In this document: positions 15,960 to 25,260 of the stretch, in pieces
Position numbering within the stretch: position 1 is the first letter of the stretch
How the letters are laid out: each line of letters begins with the position of its first letter
NCBI RefSeq assembly: GCF_021728395.1
Contig: NZ_JAKKCM010000011.1
Coordinates: 1-64,000 of the forward strand
DNA from: Vibrio sp. J1-1
GTDB lineage: Bacteria; Pseudomonadota; Gammaproteobacteria; Enterobacterales; Vibrionaceae
Length of the DNA: 64,000 nt
Direction of reading: 5' to 3'
Program-made: the position numbers and the translations under genes
Notes under the pieces: model-generated
What the model saw: only the letters and a program-made list of their open reading frames with translations
What the model was told of the DNA's origin: nothing
Databases searched by the model: none

Positions 15960-16313
15960 TTAAAAAATTGGCTTTTCGTACCAATCCAGCTCTTTTTGCT
16001 CATCATAACGGGTATGGGAAAAAATAACAGGCACATCATTGTTGCGATTTTTGCGTCTGTCGCTTTGGATCATAGCAACAGCGTTCTCAATCGCTAACTC
16101 GGCGCTTTGTTTAAGCTGGTTAAGCTGACGTTCAGTGAGTGAAGATAGAAAATCTATATCGTGTCGAATGTATAGGGGTTTAAGTTGTACTAAGGCTAAG
16201 CAAGCGATATCAGCCAATTGATTACTGTCAAACTGCGTGTTATATCGGTTTGTACAGAGGATTTGACCGACGAAGGTTTCCATATAGTTATGTACTTCGG
16301 AACTGATCTGCAT
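15960..16313 (-). CDS. ComFB-family protein (late competence / cyclic-dinucleotide receptor family)
   Basis: 117-residue protein with the ComFB signature: N-terminal VHNYMETFVGQIL, then DIACLALVQLKPLYIRHDIDFLSSL, where Leu-Pro-Pro-Arg-Tyr is usual and KPLY-RHD is kept. ComFB proteins have been reported as receptors for cyclic dinucleotides in several phyla. The gene stands directly before two diguanylate cyclase genes, which fits such a role here, though that link is inference. The C-terminal 25 residues are variable and charged. Confidence 0.8.
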   Translation of the reverse strand: MQISSEVHNYMETFVGQILCTNRYNTQFDSNQLADIACLALVQLKPLYIRHDIDFLSSLTERQLNQLKQSAELAIENAVAMIQSDRRKNRNNDVPVIFSHTRYDEQKELDWYEKPIF

Positions 16314-16566
16314 GGTGACTCTCCTTTGTCTGATTTAAAACAAGTATAGTCATACTCAATAGTGGTAATGCGTTGATTGTTTAGCTTTTATGAACGTTGA
16401 ACTGTTCCTCATAACATGTACTTAACCACTTAGTTAACAACACAGGTGTACTTATTATGGAAAATTGCTAAGATACTGAAAGTATATAATCTACAATGAT
16501 AATATCAACTTGATGCGTATTTGATCTTTTTATGTATTTAACTAATTTTGTAGGCAATTTTTTCAA

Positions 16567-17832
16567 ATGTCCTCATCCTTAATGACATCATCAGGCTTTA
16601 AATTCGTTTTCCCAATAGTGTTGTTGGGATTCGCTATCTCCAGCATGAATAGTATTATTCAGATGACTAAGTCAAACTGGGGAATCGCCGCGAATTTACC
16701 TTATATACTGCTGGGTTGTGCACTGCTGCTTTGCTACTCCTTTAAGCAAGGGCGGGAGTCCATGGTTTGCCTCTCAATGCTACTGGCTTACTTTATTATC
16801 CAGCAGCGGCTTCAAGTGCCCCTTAGTAGTGGAACGGCGCTGATTGAGTTAACGATGCTAGCAACATTGCTACCGATATCTTTTCTGGCGGTATTTCTAT
16901 TCAGTAACGACGGCGCAAACTCAAAAGCCATGTTTGTCTATGTTTTGATGTTGGCGATATTTTTATTGTGGTCTTACATTACTCTGAAGTTTCACATTAA
17001 AGGTCGGTTTGAGGACTGGACAAATGGTATTTTGTTCATCGTACCCAGCATATCAAAGCTCCCTTTTATTCTCGTCTTATACTGTCTTGGTATCGTCGGC
17101 TTTTTGGGCATTTTGGTGTTAAGAACCAATAAAATCATTCATGCCATGACCTACTCCGCGATGGCTTTAGCCTCTGCGACGTTTATCTTTTTCGATGTTC
17201 AGTACATATCGAGCACTATGTTTACTTTGGCTGGGCTGCTTATGATTGTGTATTCAACAACCGCTAGCCATCACCTTGCCTTTACAGACAGTTTGACTCT
17301 TATCCCTAGCCGCAGGGCGCTTGATCTTGATTTTAAAGATATGGATGGTAAATACACCATCGCGATGTTAGATGTTGATCACTTTAAAAACTTTAATGAT
17401 ACGTACGGGCATGATACCGGCGACAATGTACTTAAACTGGTGGCAACGTTGCTAATGAAAACACGGGGTGGTGCTAAGGCTTATCGTTTTGGTGGTGAAG
17501 AGTTCACTATCCTATTTAAAGGTAAATACTCTGAAGATTGTTTAAAGCAATTAGAGGAAGTCCATAAATTAATTGCAAACTATAAAATGGTCCTGCGTGA
17601 TTCAGCGTCTCGTCCAGACGATAATAAACAAGGGCAATTGAAGCGCGGAAACGCTAAGGTGAAAAGACAGTCGGTATCAATCACGGTGAGTATCGGCGTT
17701 GCAGACAGCCGAGACGCTTCGGATCCAGAAGAGGTTCTGTCACTCGCGGATGAAGCGTTGTATCAAGCTAAAGACTCTGGCAGAAATTGTATTAAATGTT
17801 TCAGAAGTGAGTTTAGGTCACGTGCTTCCTGA
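16567..17832 (+). CDS. Membrane diguanylate cyclase (GGDEF domain)
   Basis: 421-residue protein: about seven to eight membrane helices in residues 8-235, then a GGDEF domain (about 245-415) with LDVDHFKNFNDTYGHDTGD and active-site loop RFGGEEF. The product-inhibition site that normally reads R-x-x-D five residues before GG(D/E)EF reads RGGA, so feedback inhibition by c-di-GMP is probably lost. The C-terminal ADEALYQAKDSGRN is standard. It would make c-di-GMP in response to a membrane or ligand cue sensed by the helix bundle. The start ATG 16567 has a weak ribosome site. Confidence 0.9.
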   Translation: MSSSLMTSSGFKFVFPIVLLGFAISSMNSIIQMTKSNWGIAANLPYILLGCALLLCYSFKQGRESMVCLSMLLAYFIIQQRLQVPLSSGTALIELTMLATLLPISFLAVFLFSNDGANSKAMFVYVLMLAIFLLWSYITLKFHIKGRFEDWTNGILFIVPSISKLPFILVLYCLGIVGFLGILVLRTNKIIHAMTYSAMALASATFIFFDVQYISSTMFTLAGLLMIVYSTTASHHLAFTDSLTLIPSRRALDLDFKDMDGKYTIAMLDVDHFKNFNDTYGHDTGDNVLKLVATLLMKTRGGAKAYRFGGEEFTILFKGKYSEDCLKQLEEVHKLIANYKMVLRDSASRPDDNKQGQLKRGNAKVKRQSVSITVSIGVADSRDASDPEEVLSLADEALYQAKDSGRNCIKCFRSEFRSRAS

Positions 17833-17938
17833 TTATACACGACGGGATTTGTGTCCCTAGCTTAAAGAACCGTTCAATTGTTGGCCCCTACCCGCCATTC
17901 TATTAAGCTATTAAGGTCATGCGCTTTTAGTGACAACG

Positions 17939-18904
17939 TCACTCAAACCAGTATTGATGGCTGAGTATATTATTATTTACCAAGGTATGAGTATCACGAC
18001 CTCGAGATTTTGATGTGTAAAGTGCTCTATCGACCATTTCATACAAATCAGCTTTTTTTTCTTTTCCGGTAGCTTGAAAAGCAAACACACCTTGTGACAC
18101 CGTCACTCTTTTTGAGATGCTTGAATACTGATGCGGATAGTCAAGGAAAGCAATCACCTCTTGAATACGTTTGGCTTCTTTTTCAGCCATTTGCCCATCT
18201 GTCGTACTTAGTAATACGACAAACTCCTCTCCGCCATAACGCCCAACATACTCCCCAGAACGGCAAAAGGTCGCTTTGAGTTGACTTGCAATCGCCTGCA
18301 AACATCGATCCCCTTCTATGTGACCATAGTTATCGTTAAACGCCTTAAAAAAATCGACATCTAATAAAATCATCGCCATTGGCATACGACGGCGGCCATG
18401 CCACGCAACCATCGACTCAAGCTTTTGGTCAATGTATCTGCGATTATAAAGCTTGGTTAACCCATCTTCGTTCGCCTGTTGGGTTAGAAGTTGATTCACT
18501 TTTTCAAGCTGTGCTGTCGCTTGTTTTAACTCACGCCTCATGTGAGCAATACGCTGCATGGCGATGAGCTTGGAATTTAGAACGAGTTTATCAACGGGCT
18601 TGATAAGGTAATCATCACCACCTGCTTCTATCGCTTTAGCGATGATCTCAGGCTCTTCATGGCTACTCAGGAAAATGATGGGAATCCAGTCAGTAAAAGC
18701 TTCTCTGATAGATAATGAAAGCTCAAAGCCGTTCATTTCCGGCATAGAGATATCGAGCAAGACCAATTCGGGGTCGAAACTCTCATAAATATTTAGTGCT
18801 TCTGTACCACTGCCTACTGTTTTAACGATATGCCCTAGTTGTTTCAAACGAATAGCCAATTGCATTCTGTCTAATTGAACATCGTCAACCAGTAGAATGC
18901 GCAT
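17939..18904 (-). CDS. Response regulator-GGDEF diguanylate cyclase (PleD/WspR-like)
   Basis: 321-residue soluble protein: receiver domain (1-120) with VDD, phospho-acceptor Asp in LVLLDISMPEMNG and Lys in DYLIKPVDK; a short coiled-coil linker (RRELKQATAQLEKVNQLL); GGDEF domain with DVDFFKAFNDNYGHIEGD and RYGGEEF. The inhibition site reads RSGE instead of R-x-x-D. Phosphorylation by an unlinked kinase should switch on c-di-GMP synthesis. ATG 18904 begins at the receiver strand and follows AAAGGGA; upstream in-frame starts lack a ribosome site. Convergent with the membrane cyclase. Confidence 0.92.
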   Translation of the reverse strand: MRILLVDDVQLDRMQLAIRLKQLGHIVKTVGSGTEALNIYESFDPELVLLDISMPEMNGFELSLSIREAFTDWIPIIFLSSHEEPEIIAKAIEAGGDDYLIKPVDKLVLNSKLIAMQRIAHMRRELKQATAQLEKVNQLLTQQANEDGLTKLYNRRYIDQKLESMVAWHGRRRMPMAMILLDVDFFKAFNDNYGHIEGDRCLQAIASQLKATFCRSGEYVGRYGGEEFVVLLSTTDGQMAEKEAKRIQEVIAFLDYPHQYSSISKRVTVSQGVFAFQATGKEKKADLYEMVDRALYTSKSRGRDTHTLVNNNILSHQYWFE

Positions 18905-19109
18905 TGATGTCCCTTTAGGCTGCATAAGGTATTCCACTATCTTATTTTATCTTTCTTAACCATATATCATATTCAACGACTCGTTGCATTGTACTAGGTC
19001 TTAAGTGCTATATTTTTGTTTAATTGTCGCGTAATCAAAAGACTATAATGGTAGATATTTGAAACATTTGATATTACTATTCCCGCCTTTTTGTAAAGAG
19101 AGACACAGC

Positions 19110-19547
19110 ATGTCAGAAGCAACTAACACCGAAAGCAAAAAAATCGATCTAGAAACCATTTCTCCTGAGCTACGTAAAGTTATTGAATTCGACGAAGTTC
19201 CAGAGCAAATGTTCGAAATGGTTACCTCTATCCATGAAGTGTCAGAAGAAGCCGTTCGCGCATCTTGGGACGAAATGCCAGCAAGTGCTCAAAACATTCT
19301 GGATAACTTTGAACAGTTCCATGCTCTAGTTTCGGTAGGCCAAGCGTTCGCTGGTATTAACGTAATGGAAGAGTTCCCAACCCTTAATCTGCCAGAAAAC
19401 ATGACAGATCAAGATAAAGAAGAGTACCGAGCACAGCTACTAGACAATGTTCTTCACAACTGTGTGAAAGACATGGTTAAGCAAATGAAAAAAGCTCGTC
19501 GTGATCCTCTACTAAAGCGTGAATTCAAAGAAGTGTTTGCTAAGTAA
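19110..19547 (+). CDS. Conserved hypothetical protein, acidic, helical
   Basis: 145-residue soluble, acidic protein that I do not recognise. It begins MSEATNTESKKIDLE, is predicted almost fully helical, and ends with a basic helix (MKKARRDPLLKREFKEVF). No motif, signal or membrane segment. ATG 19110 is chosen because AAAGAGAGA precedes it; an upstream TTG would add 17 unlikely residues. Single-gene unit closed by a strong terminator. Confidence 0.8.
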   Translation: MSEATNTESKKIDLETISPELRKVIEFDEVPEQMFEMVTSIHEVSEEAVRASWDEMPASAQNILDNFEQFHALVSVGQAFAGINVMEEFPTLNLPENMTDQDKEEYRAQLLDNVLHNCVKDMVKQMKKARRDPLLKREFKEVFAK

Positions 19548-19570
19548 AGCAGGATAACTATGTAAATGAA

Positions 19571-19594
19571 GGGCTGCATAATGCAGCCCTTTTT
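19571..19594 (+). terminator. Intrinsic terminator
   Basis: Stem GGGCTGCAT/ATGCAGCCC with a minimal loop and five T. Confidence 0.88.
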
Positions 19595-19654
19595 AGTGAT
19601 ATAAACAGATTGTTATGTAAGAGGCATCTGTATAGCTCTTTTAGAGCGTCAAAT

Positions 19655-20764
19655 TTATGCATGTGGTGAAAACACAATGTCGCGTTGAGTGACACTCACC
19701 CCTTTAACTTGCGCGTAGACTGAATCACCAAGTTTTAAGTTTAGATCATCAAGTGCCCAAGGGGTAATTTTTGCCCACAAGCAGCAACCTTCATCCAGTT
19801 GCAAAGATACGGTAATGCTCTGCTTATCCTCTCTGACATTCACCTGTTCTATTGATTGAACAGTCGCAGGCAAAACATTTCGAATCGAAGTTGCAATCGG
19901 ACGCTCTAGTGCAATAGAGACATCGTTAGCCCGCACTTGAAGTCGAATCGGCGTACCAGGCTCACCCTCAATCTTTTGTACCCAGAGAGAAGCATTTTGG
20001 CCAAGCTTTACAGAAGTAAGTGCATATTGATCATGATGAAAGGCGATCTTTCCTTCAAACAAGCTACTGTGTTCGGAGAAAGACTGCCATGGCCTCATTG
20101 CGTGAGAAGCCCAGACCTCTTCTAGCTTGCCTGAAGTCACTATACTGCCATTCTCAATAATCGCTAAATTGTGAGCCAACCTAATGATCTCTTGCAAGCT
20201 ATGTGTCACATACACAATGGGTATGTTTACTTTTTCAGATAGCTCCTCCAAAAACGGCATTACTTCCCGCTTTCTGGGCATATCTAGTGACGCTAATGGT
20301 TCATCCATCAACAACAAATCAGGCTTGGACAACAATGCACGTGCTATCGCCACTCGTTGCTTTTCGCCACCAGAGAGCGACGCGGGGAAACGCTTCAGGA
20401 GTGGCTTAATAGAGAGAAGCTCAGTCACCGCATCAAAGTACTTAGTATCTTTCTCTTTGACGCCATACATCAAATTCCCTTGGACTGAATAGTGTGGGAA
20501 TAGACGTGAGTCCTGAAATACATAGCCAATCTTACGCTTGTGAGTCGGTAAGTTTATTGACTTCTCACTATCATACAAAACGTGATCACCAATGGTGACT
20601 TTACCTTGTGTCGGAGTCACTAGCCCACTGATTACATTGATTAACGTTGTTTTACCTGCACCAGAACGACCAAATAGCGCACTTATTCCGTGACGTGGTA
20701 ACTCAAGGTCGATATCAAAATTGCTTTCACCAAGCAATTGTTTAAATTGAACTTTAATGCTCAT
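19655..20764 (-). CDS. modC: Molybdate ABC transporter ATP-binding protein
   Basis: 369-residue ABC ATPase: Walker [11 protein letters not shown], signature [16 protein letters not shown], Walker [14 protein letters not shown]-loop VTHS, then a C-terminal MOP/TOBE domain (about 285-369, [15 protein letters not shown]) that binds molybdate or tungstate. Length and order are those of E. coli ModC (352). ATG 20764 overlaps the modB stop codon as ATGA, so the two are translationally coupled. Energises import of molybdate needed by molybdoenzymes such as the YdeP-type protein elsewhere in the window. Confidence 0.95.
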   Translation of the reverse strand: MSIKVQFKQLLGESNFDIDLELPRHGISALFGRSGAGKTTLINVISGLVTPTQGKVTIGDHVLYDSEKSINLPTHKRKIGYVFQDSRLFPHYSVQGNLMYGVKEKDTKYFDAVTELLSIKPLLKRFPASLSGGEKQRVAIARALLSKPDLLLMDEPLASLDMPRKREVMPFLEELSEKVNIPIVYVTHSLQEIIRLAHNLAIIENGSIVTSGKLEEVWASHAMRPWQSFSEHSSLFEGKIAFHHDQYALTSVKLGQNASLWVQKIEGEPGTPIRLQVRANDVSIALERPIATSIRNVLPATVQSIEQVNVREDKQSITVSLQLDEGCCLWAKITPWALDDLNLKLGDSVYAQVKGVSVTQRDIVFSPHA

Positions 20765-21450
20765 CGCTTCGCTCCCAATCGACGGGCAGCTTTTCGATTC
20801 ATCCACTCAGAAGCCATCAATGTCGATAACGCCAGTGCAATTGAAATGATACAAAGGCGTGCCGCTTGCATTTCTGCTCCGGGCGTTTCTATAAAGTTGT
20901 ACATAGCTAGTGGTATGGTTTGCGTTTCGCCAGGGATATTGGAAACAAAACTAATGGTTGCGCCAAACTCACCTAAGCTACGTGCGAAAGACAACATTGT
21001 TCCGGTAATTATCCCGGGGATAGTTAGTGGTAACGTAATCGTCATAAATACTTTTAATGGAGAGGCGCCAAGCGTTGAAGCGGCATGTTCAAGTTTGGGA
21101 TCGACACTTTCTAGGCTTAAACGAACAGAGCGAACCATAAGTGGCAGTGCGACAACAATACAAGCGACAACCGCTCCTTTCCAATTAAAGCTAAACACCA
21201 AGCCGAAATGTTCATAGAGCCAACTACCGATGAACCCCTGCCGTCCAAGGGATAACAGCAACAAATAACCAATAACAACCGGTGGTAAGACCAAAGGCAA
21301 ATGAATCAGGCTATCTAGGACAGACTTGCCAAAGAAGGTTTTACGAGAAAGTAGCCAAGCCAATAAAACCCCTAAAGGAATAAGCCAAAGTACCGCGAAC
21401 GCCCCTACTTTTAGACTTAATATTAAGGCTTGGTATTCCAGTTCAGTCAC
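20761..21450 (-). CDS. modB: Molybdate ABC transporter permease
   Basis: 229-residue inner-membrane permease with five to six helices. The EAA loop that docks to ModC is seen as [27 protein letters not shown], recorded here as its key residues E-A-A, G and L-P. Full length against E. coli ModB (229). Between modA (two-base gap) and modC (4-base overlap) in one operon. Confidence 0.95.
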   Translation of the reverse strand: MTELEYQALILSLKVGAFAVLWLIPLGVLLAWLLSRKTFFGKSVLDSLIHLPLVLPPVVIGYLLLLSLGRQGFIGSWLYEHFGLVFSFNWKGAVVACIVVALPLMVRSVRLSLESVDPKLEHAASTLGASPLKVFMTITLPLTIPGIITGTMLSFARSLGEFGATISFVSNIPGETQTIPLAMYNFIETPGAEMQAARLCIISIALALSTLMASEWMNRKAARRLGAKR

Positions 21451-21452
21451 TC

Positions 21453-22214
21453 TTAATCCTTATTACTGAAACCATATTTGATAAAGACATCTTTGGCTTC
21501 ATCTGTTTTCAGGTATCTGAAAAACTGCTCTGATACCGTTGAGTCATTAATCATCGCAGCCGGATAGACGATTGCGGAGTGTGTATCGCTCGCGAACTCA
21601 TCTACAATTGTTACTTTATCTGTCAGTAATGCATCCGTTTTATACACAATGCCTAATGGCGCTTCTCCACGCTCTACCAGTGCTAATGCAAGACGGACGT
21701 TTTTGGCGGGAGCTACGCTAAATTGGATGTCTTTCCATACGTCCAGTGTAGTCAGTGATTCTTTGGCGTACATCCCCACAGGCACAGAAGTCGGATTACC
21801 TAGCGCAAGACGTCCATCATTCAACGCGGCTTGCCACGCTTTACCATCTGAAAAGTTAAAAGCCTTCGTGTTTGACGGCTTAGGAGCAATCAAAACCAGG
21901 CTATTTCCCGCCAAACTAGTGACATTGTCACTTAGGATAACCTTTTCACCCACCAGATAGTCCATCCACTTGGTATTTGCTGAGATGAAAATATCGGCAG
22001 GTGCGCCGTTCATGATTTGACGAGCGATAGACGATGAACCACCGTAAACTGGTGTGACAGTTACATCAAATTTATCTGAAAAATTTTCACTAATTTCGTT
22101 AATCGCATTGGTCATAGAAGACGCTGCATAAACTTTTATATTCGTTTCTGCATTTGCCGAAAATGCAAAGCTTAATATTACCGTTAGGCAAGCATGTGTT
22201 TTCCACGCTCTCAT
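21453..22214 (-). CDS. modA: Molybdate-binding periplasmic protein
   Basis: 253-residue binding protein: signal peptide of 22 residues (ILSFAFSANA end), then KVYAASSMTNAINEI, the ASS.T motif that holds the oxyanion, YGGSSSIARQI and ADIFISANTKWMDYL, all typical of ModA. First gene of modABC. It begins 59 bp after the end of cobQ; a perfect 16-bp palindrome lies in that gap. Confidence 0.95.
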   Translation of the reverse strand: MRAWKTHACLTVILSFAFSANAETNIKVYAASSMTNAINEISENFSDKFDVTVTPVYGGSSSIARQIMNGAPADIFISANTKWMDYLVGEKVILSDNVTSLAGNSLVLIAPKPSNTKAFNFSDGKAWQAALNDGRLALGNPTSVPVGMYAKESLTTLDVWKDIQFSVAPAKNVRLALALVERGEAPLGIVYKTDALLTDKVTIVDEFASDTHSAIVYPAAMINDSTVSEQFFRYLKTDEAKDVFIKYGFSNKD

Positions 22215-22245
22215 TAATAGATTCCTTTGACAGACGAGCCAGAAA

Positions 22246-22261
22246 GTGAACTTAAGTTCAC
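22246..22261. promoter_or_regulatory. Perfect 16-bp palindrome upstream of modA
   Basis: GTGAACTTAAGTTCAC, in the 59-bp gap between cobQ and modA, centred about 40 bases before the modA start. No T run, so it is operator-like rather than a terminator. It does not match the ModE consensus as I recall it. Confidence 0.45.
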
Positions 22262-22273
22262 AGCGTTAACGCA

Positions 22274-23725
22274 CTATTTAAACAAAAAGTCTAATTTCAG
22301 ATGTTGTTCTATCGCATCTGCAATACGATTAATCCCAAGCTCTTTAATCTCATCAAAATTTTGTTGCTTAATTTGAGAACCATTTACCCATTCAGTAATA
22401 AGAGAGAGCACATCCACTTCATCAAAGAAGCCGTGTAAATAGGTCCCCATAATTTGGCCGCAGTCACTTAACGCGCCATCAAAAGTGCCATTGGAGAGTT
22501 CAAGTGGCTGCACTCCAGACACTTCGCTTCGGCCAACATGAATCTCGTAGCCTTTTGCGGTAGCGCGTTTACCATCAAGGTTCACCACGGCTTGTGTCTT
22601 TGTCAGTTGCTTGCTACCAGTAAGGACTGTATGAACGTCGAGCAGCCCTAAGCCTTCACTAGTACCCGCTGCACTTTCGACTCCCTCAGGATCATCGATG
22701 GTTTTACCTAGCATCTGATAGCCACCACAAATGCCGATGACTTTTCCACCTAGCCGAATATGGCGCAATATATCCTTGTCCCAGCCTTGGCTTCTTAAGT
22801 ACGCTAAATCGTCTCTGACAGACTTTGTGCCGGGTAGGATCACCAAATCAGCTCTATCGATCTTCTCACCTTTACCCACATAACGTAAGTTAATGTCTGG
22901 GTTGAGTCGGAGGACGTCAAAATCGGTATGGTTACTGATGCGGGTTAATACCGGTACCACAACATTGAGCTTTACTTCTGTGTTTAACTCTTGCTGATCA
23001 GTGATCGCGTCTTCTGCTTCGAGGTTGAACCCATGGAGATATGGTAATACCCCCAAAACCGGTTTACCTGTTTTTTCTTCAAGCCAGTCTAAGCCTGATT
23101 GCAACAAACGAATATCACCCCGGAACCGGTTAATGACAAAACCTTTTACGCGCGCTTGTTCTGATTCTGAAAGTAACGCTAAGGTACCGTATAAGTGAGC
23201 AAAAACCCCGCCTCGATCGATATCAGCAACAATAATCACCGGGACATCAGCCGCTTCTGCAAATCCCATATTGGCAATATCCCCTTCTCTCAGGTTGATC
23301 TCTGCCGGGCTTCCTGCGCCTTCAATCATAATCGAGTCATACTCTTGGGTAAGACGTGAAAAGGAATCAAGTACAGTATTCATCGCGACTTTTTTGTAAT
23401 CATGAAAGCCCGCGGCGTCCATATCAGACAATGCTTTGCCTTGCAGAATGATTTGCGCACCCGTATCGCTGTTCGGTTTTATAAGAACTGGGTTCATATG
23501 GACACTGGATTCAATGTTGCAAGCTTGTGCCTGAACTTCCTGAGCTCGCCCTATCTCACCACCATCTTTGGTTACTGCGCTGTTTAGCGCCATATTTTGC
23601 GGTTTAAAAGGGGCAACTTTAATCCCTCTTCGCGCTAATACACGGCATAAACCTGCCACAAGTACACTTTTTCCGGCATCCGATGTGGTGCCTTGAACCA
23701 TTAAAGAAGGAATTGCTGATTTCAT
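22274..23725 (-). CDS. cobQ: Cobyric acid synthase
   Basis: 483-residue amidotransferase of the cobalamin pathway; it amidates four side-chain carboxylates of adenosylcobyrinate a,c-diamide. The N-terminal dethiobiotin-synthetase-like domain has P-loop [12 protein letters not shown] and [12 protein letters not shown]; the C-terminal glutaminase domain has VILPGTKS and the nucleophile Cys in [13 protein letters not shown] 23725 gives the family's usual start; TTG 23737 is possible. It stands alone without other corrin-ring genes, as in Vibrio species that salvage corrinoids. Confidence 0.93.
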   Translation of the reverse strand: MKSAIPSLMVQGTTSDAGKSVLVAGLCRVLARRGIKVAPFKPQNMALNSAVTKDGGEIGRAQEVQAQACNIESSVHMNPVLIKPNSDTGAQIILQGKALSDMDAAGFHDYKKVAMNTVLDSFSRLTQEYDSIMIEGAGSPAEINLREGDIANMGFAEAADVPVIIVADIDRGGVFAHLYGTLALLSESEQARVKGFVINRFRGDIRLLQSGLDWLEEKTGKPVLGVLPYLHGFNLEAEDAITDQQELNTEVKLNVVVPVLTRISNHTDFDVLRLNPDINLRYVGKGEKIDRADLVILPGTKSVRDDLAYLRSQGWDKDILRHIRLGGKVIGICGGYQMLGKTIDDPEGVESAAGTSEGLGLLDVHTVLTGSKQLTKTQAVVNLDGKRATAKGYEIHVGRSEVSGVQPLELSNGTFDGALSDCGQIMGTYLHGFFDEVDVLSLITEWVNGSQIKQQNFDEIKELGINRIADAIEQHLKLDFLFK

Positions 23726-23970
23726 GAATATTCGCAAGAGAAAAATAGATGAGCAATCATAACGTTATCGCTGCTCGTTACTCAAGCAAATGAACCGAAT
23801 ATCGAAGTGAATAGTCGCGATTATTCCACTTTTCCTGTCAGTACATAGGGTTAGAAATAGTCGTTAGCTGGTTAGAAGAAACGGCATTTGTTAAAACTGA
23901 CACTATTGTCATTTATGGCCTGATTTTTGCTGTGCTCCCTGTAATTTTAATGATCTTGTCTGGAGTCACC

Positions 23971-24507
23971 ATGCTAAGTAAAGCGCTAAAGGTTACGGCC
24001 TTTGGTTTGTGCGCGATACTGCCACTTTCCTCTTATGCCAATAATTTTAACTACAATACGTTGGAAGTCCGTATGGGTACCAGTCCAGCGACCTTTGGTG
24101 GCGAGCTTACAAGCTACTTTACTGAGAACACCCACTTCATTGGTCGTGTTGATAGCGAGTTCAGTGGTGATTGGGATGTTGCCGGTGGTATTGGATTTAA
24201 TGGCCCAGCTGGGCAATTTGCTGATATTTATGGCCAGATGTTACTCCATAATATTAAGCAAAACAGTAGCGATAAAGTGGGCGACCAATGGCACGGAGAA
24301 GTCAATATTGGTACTCGAGTCTGGTTTACGCAAAATGTAGAGCTTCACGCTCGTATAGGCCAATTAATGGACAGTGACGATTCCCACACCGTTTACAACT
24401 TCGGGGCGCGATTCCATTCTACTCAGCAGTTGTCACTTGGCGCTGATTTCAAAAACAACGGGGTTTATGGGCAGCAACTCGTGATGTCTGCCCGCTTTGG
24501 GTTCTGA
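23971..24507 (+). CDS. Small outer-membrane beta-barrel protein
   Basis: 178-residue exported protein: signal peptide about residues 1-23 (CAILPLSSYA end), then alternating hydrophobic strands such as NTLEVRMGTS, FIGRVDSEFSGDW and ELHARIGQL, ending with the aromatic-terminated strand LVMSARFGF that the BAM machinery recognises. Eight strands would fit its size (OmpA/OmpW-like), but I cannot name the family. ATG 23971 follows CTGGAG. The upstream 230 bp separates it from the divergent cobQ. Confidence 0.75.
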   Translation: MLSKALKVTAFGLCAILPLSSYANNFNYNTLEVRMGTSPATFGGELTSYFTENTHFIGRVDSEFSGDWDVAGGIGFNGPAGQFADIYGQMLLHNIKQNSSDKVGDQWHGEVNIGTRVWFTQNVELHARIGQLMDSDDSHTVYNFGARFHSTQQLSLGADFKNNGVYGQQLVMSARFGF

Positions 24508-24518
24508 CCTGCCAAAAA

Positions 24519-24556
24519 AAGCGAGCATAAAAAATAGCCTCCATTGGAGGCCATTT
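24519..24556 (-). terminator. Terminator between convergent envelope genes
   Basis: GCCTCC/GGAGGC stem with a 3-base loop; on the minus strand it is followed by TATTTTTT, fitting the end of the minus-strand protease-like gene. Confidence 0.75.
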
Positions 24557-24573
24557 CAGTTTTGGTCGTATTG

Positions 24574-25248
24574 CTACTTCTTGCTTGGTTTGTCTTGAAC
24601 GTATTTTTTCGAGACGTCCACAACCGCGATATCTCTGAAGAAGCTTCTTCCCAAAAGCATTGGGAACTTCATATGGCCTCTTTCAGCCAAGGTGAATTCC
24701 GTCTTCTCTTTGTAATCTCCAACCTGAATGTAGGCCATTACGACAGCGCGTTTATTTACCTCATCTGATGATGACTGTTTTACCTTAGCCCAACGCTCTA
24801 CTGGTGCTTTAAATTCTTTACTCGCTTTATCGCCGAGGTCGATTTTAAACTGAACCCAGTCTTTACCATCTCGTTCAAACGGTACGATATCGAGAGCGCT
24901 GATTGACGATGTCGTTGCGCCTGTATCTACACGTGCTCTAAACGTTTCATCAATGCCCGGTGCGTAAACCCACTCTTCCGAGCCAAGGATAAGCATACCG
25001 TCAGGCGTTTTTTGTACCTTAACTGGCTTTTCTGGTTTTGGCTCAGGTTTCTTCTCTGGCTTTGTTTCCGGCTTTGGTTCTACTTCTGGCTTTGGCTCAA
25101 CCTCGGGTTTAACTTCTGGTTCTACCTCGACAGGTTGTTCTACTTTAGGCGTTTCTGGCTCAACAGGCTCTGTCGTCGTCTGCGTTGACGTACAAGCAAT
25201 TAAACTACCACTCATCATAAGCGGTAGAATCAGTTTCCAGTTTTTCAT
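24574..25248 (-). CDS. Lipoprotein with retropepsin-like (RimK-associated / 'Zn protease' family) domain
   Basis: 224-residue lipoprotein. Residues 1-20 form a lipoprotein signal with lipobox LIAC (Cys about residue 19). Residues about 30-85 are a low-complexity Pro/Glu/Lys spacer made of repeated EPKPE-type units. The C-terminal domain (about 90-215) has the aspartic-protease-like motif RARVDTGATTSSISA and a late LLGRSFF, the pattern of the PF05618 family, misnamed ATP-dependent zinc protease but retropepsin-like. GGAG lies five bases before ATG 25248. The spacer would let the domain reach through the periplasm. Substrate unknown. Confidence 0.85.
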   Translation of the reverse strand: MKNWKLILPLMMSGSLIACTSTQTTTEPVEPETPKVEQPVEVEPEVKPEVEPKPEVEPKPETKPEKKPEPKPEKPVKVQKTPDGMLILGSEEWVYAPGIDETFRARVDTGATTSSISALDIVPFERDGKDWVQFKIDLGDKASKEFKAPVERWAKVKQSSSDEVNKRAVVMAYIQVGDYKEKTEFTLAERGHMKFPMLLGRSFFRDIAVVDVSKKYVQDKPSKK

Positions 25249-25260
25249 CCACACTCCGAA

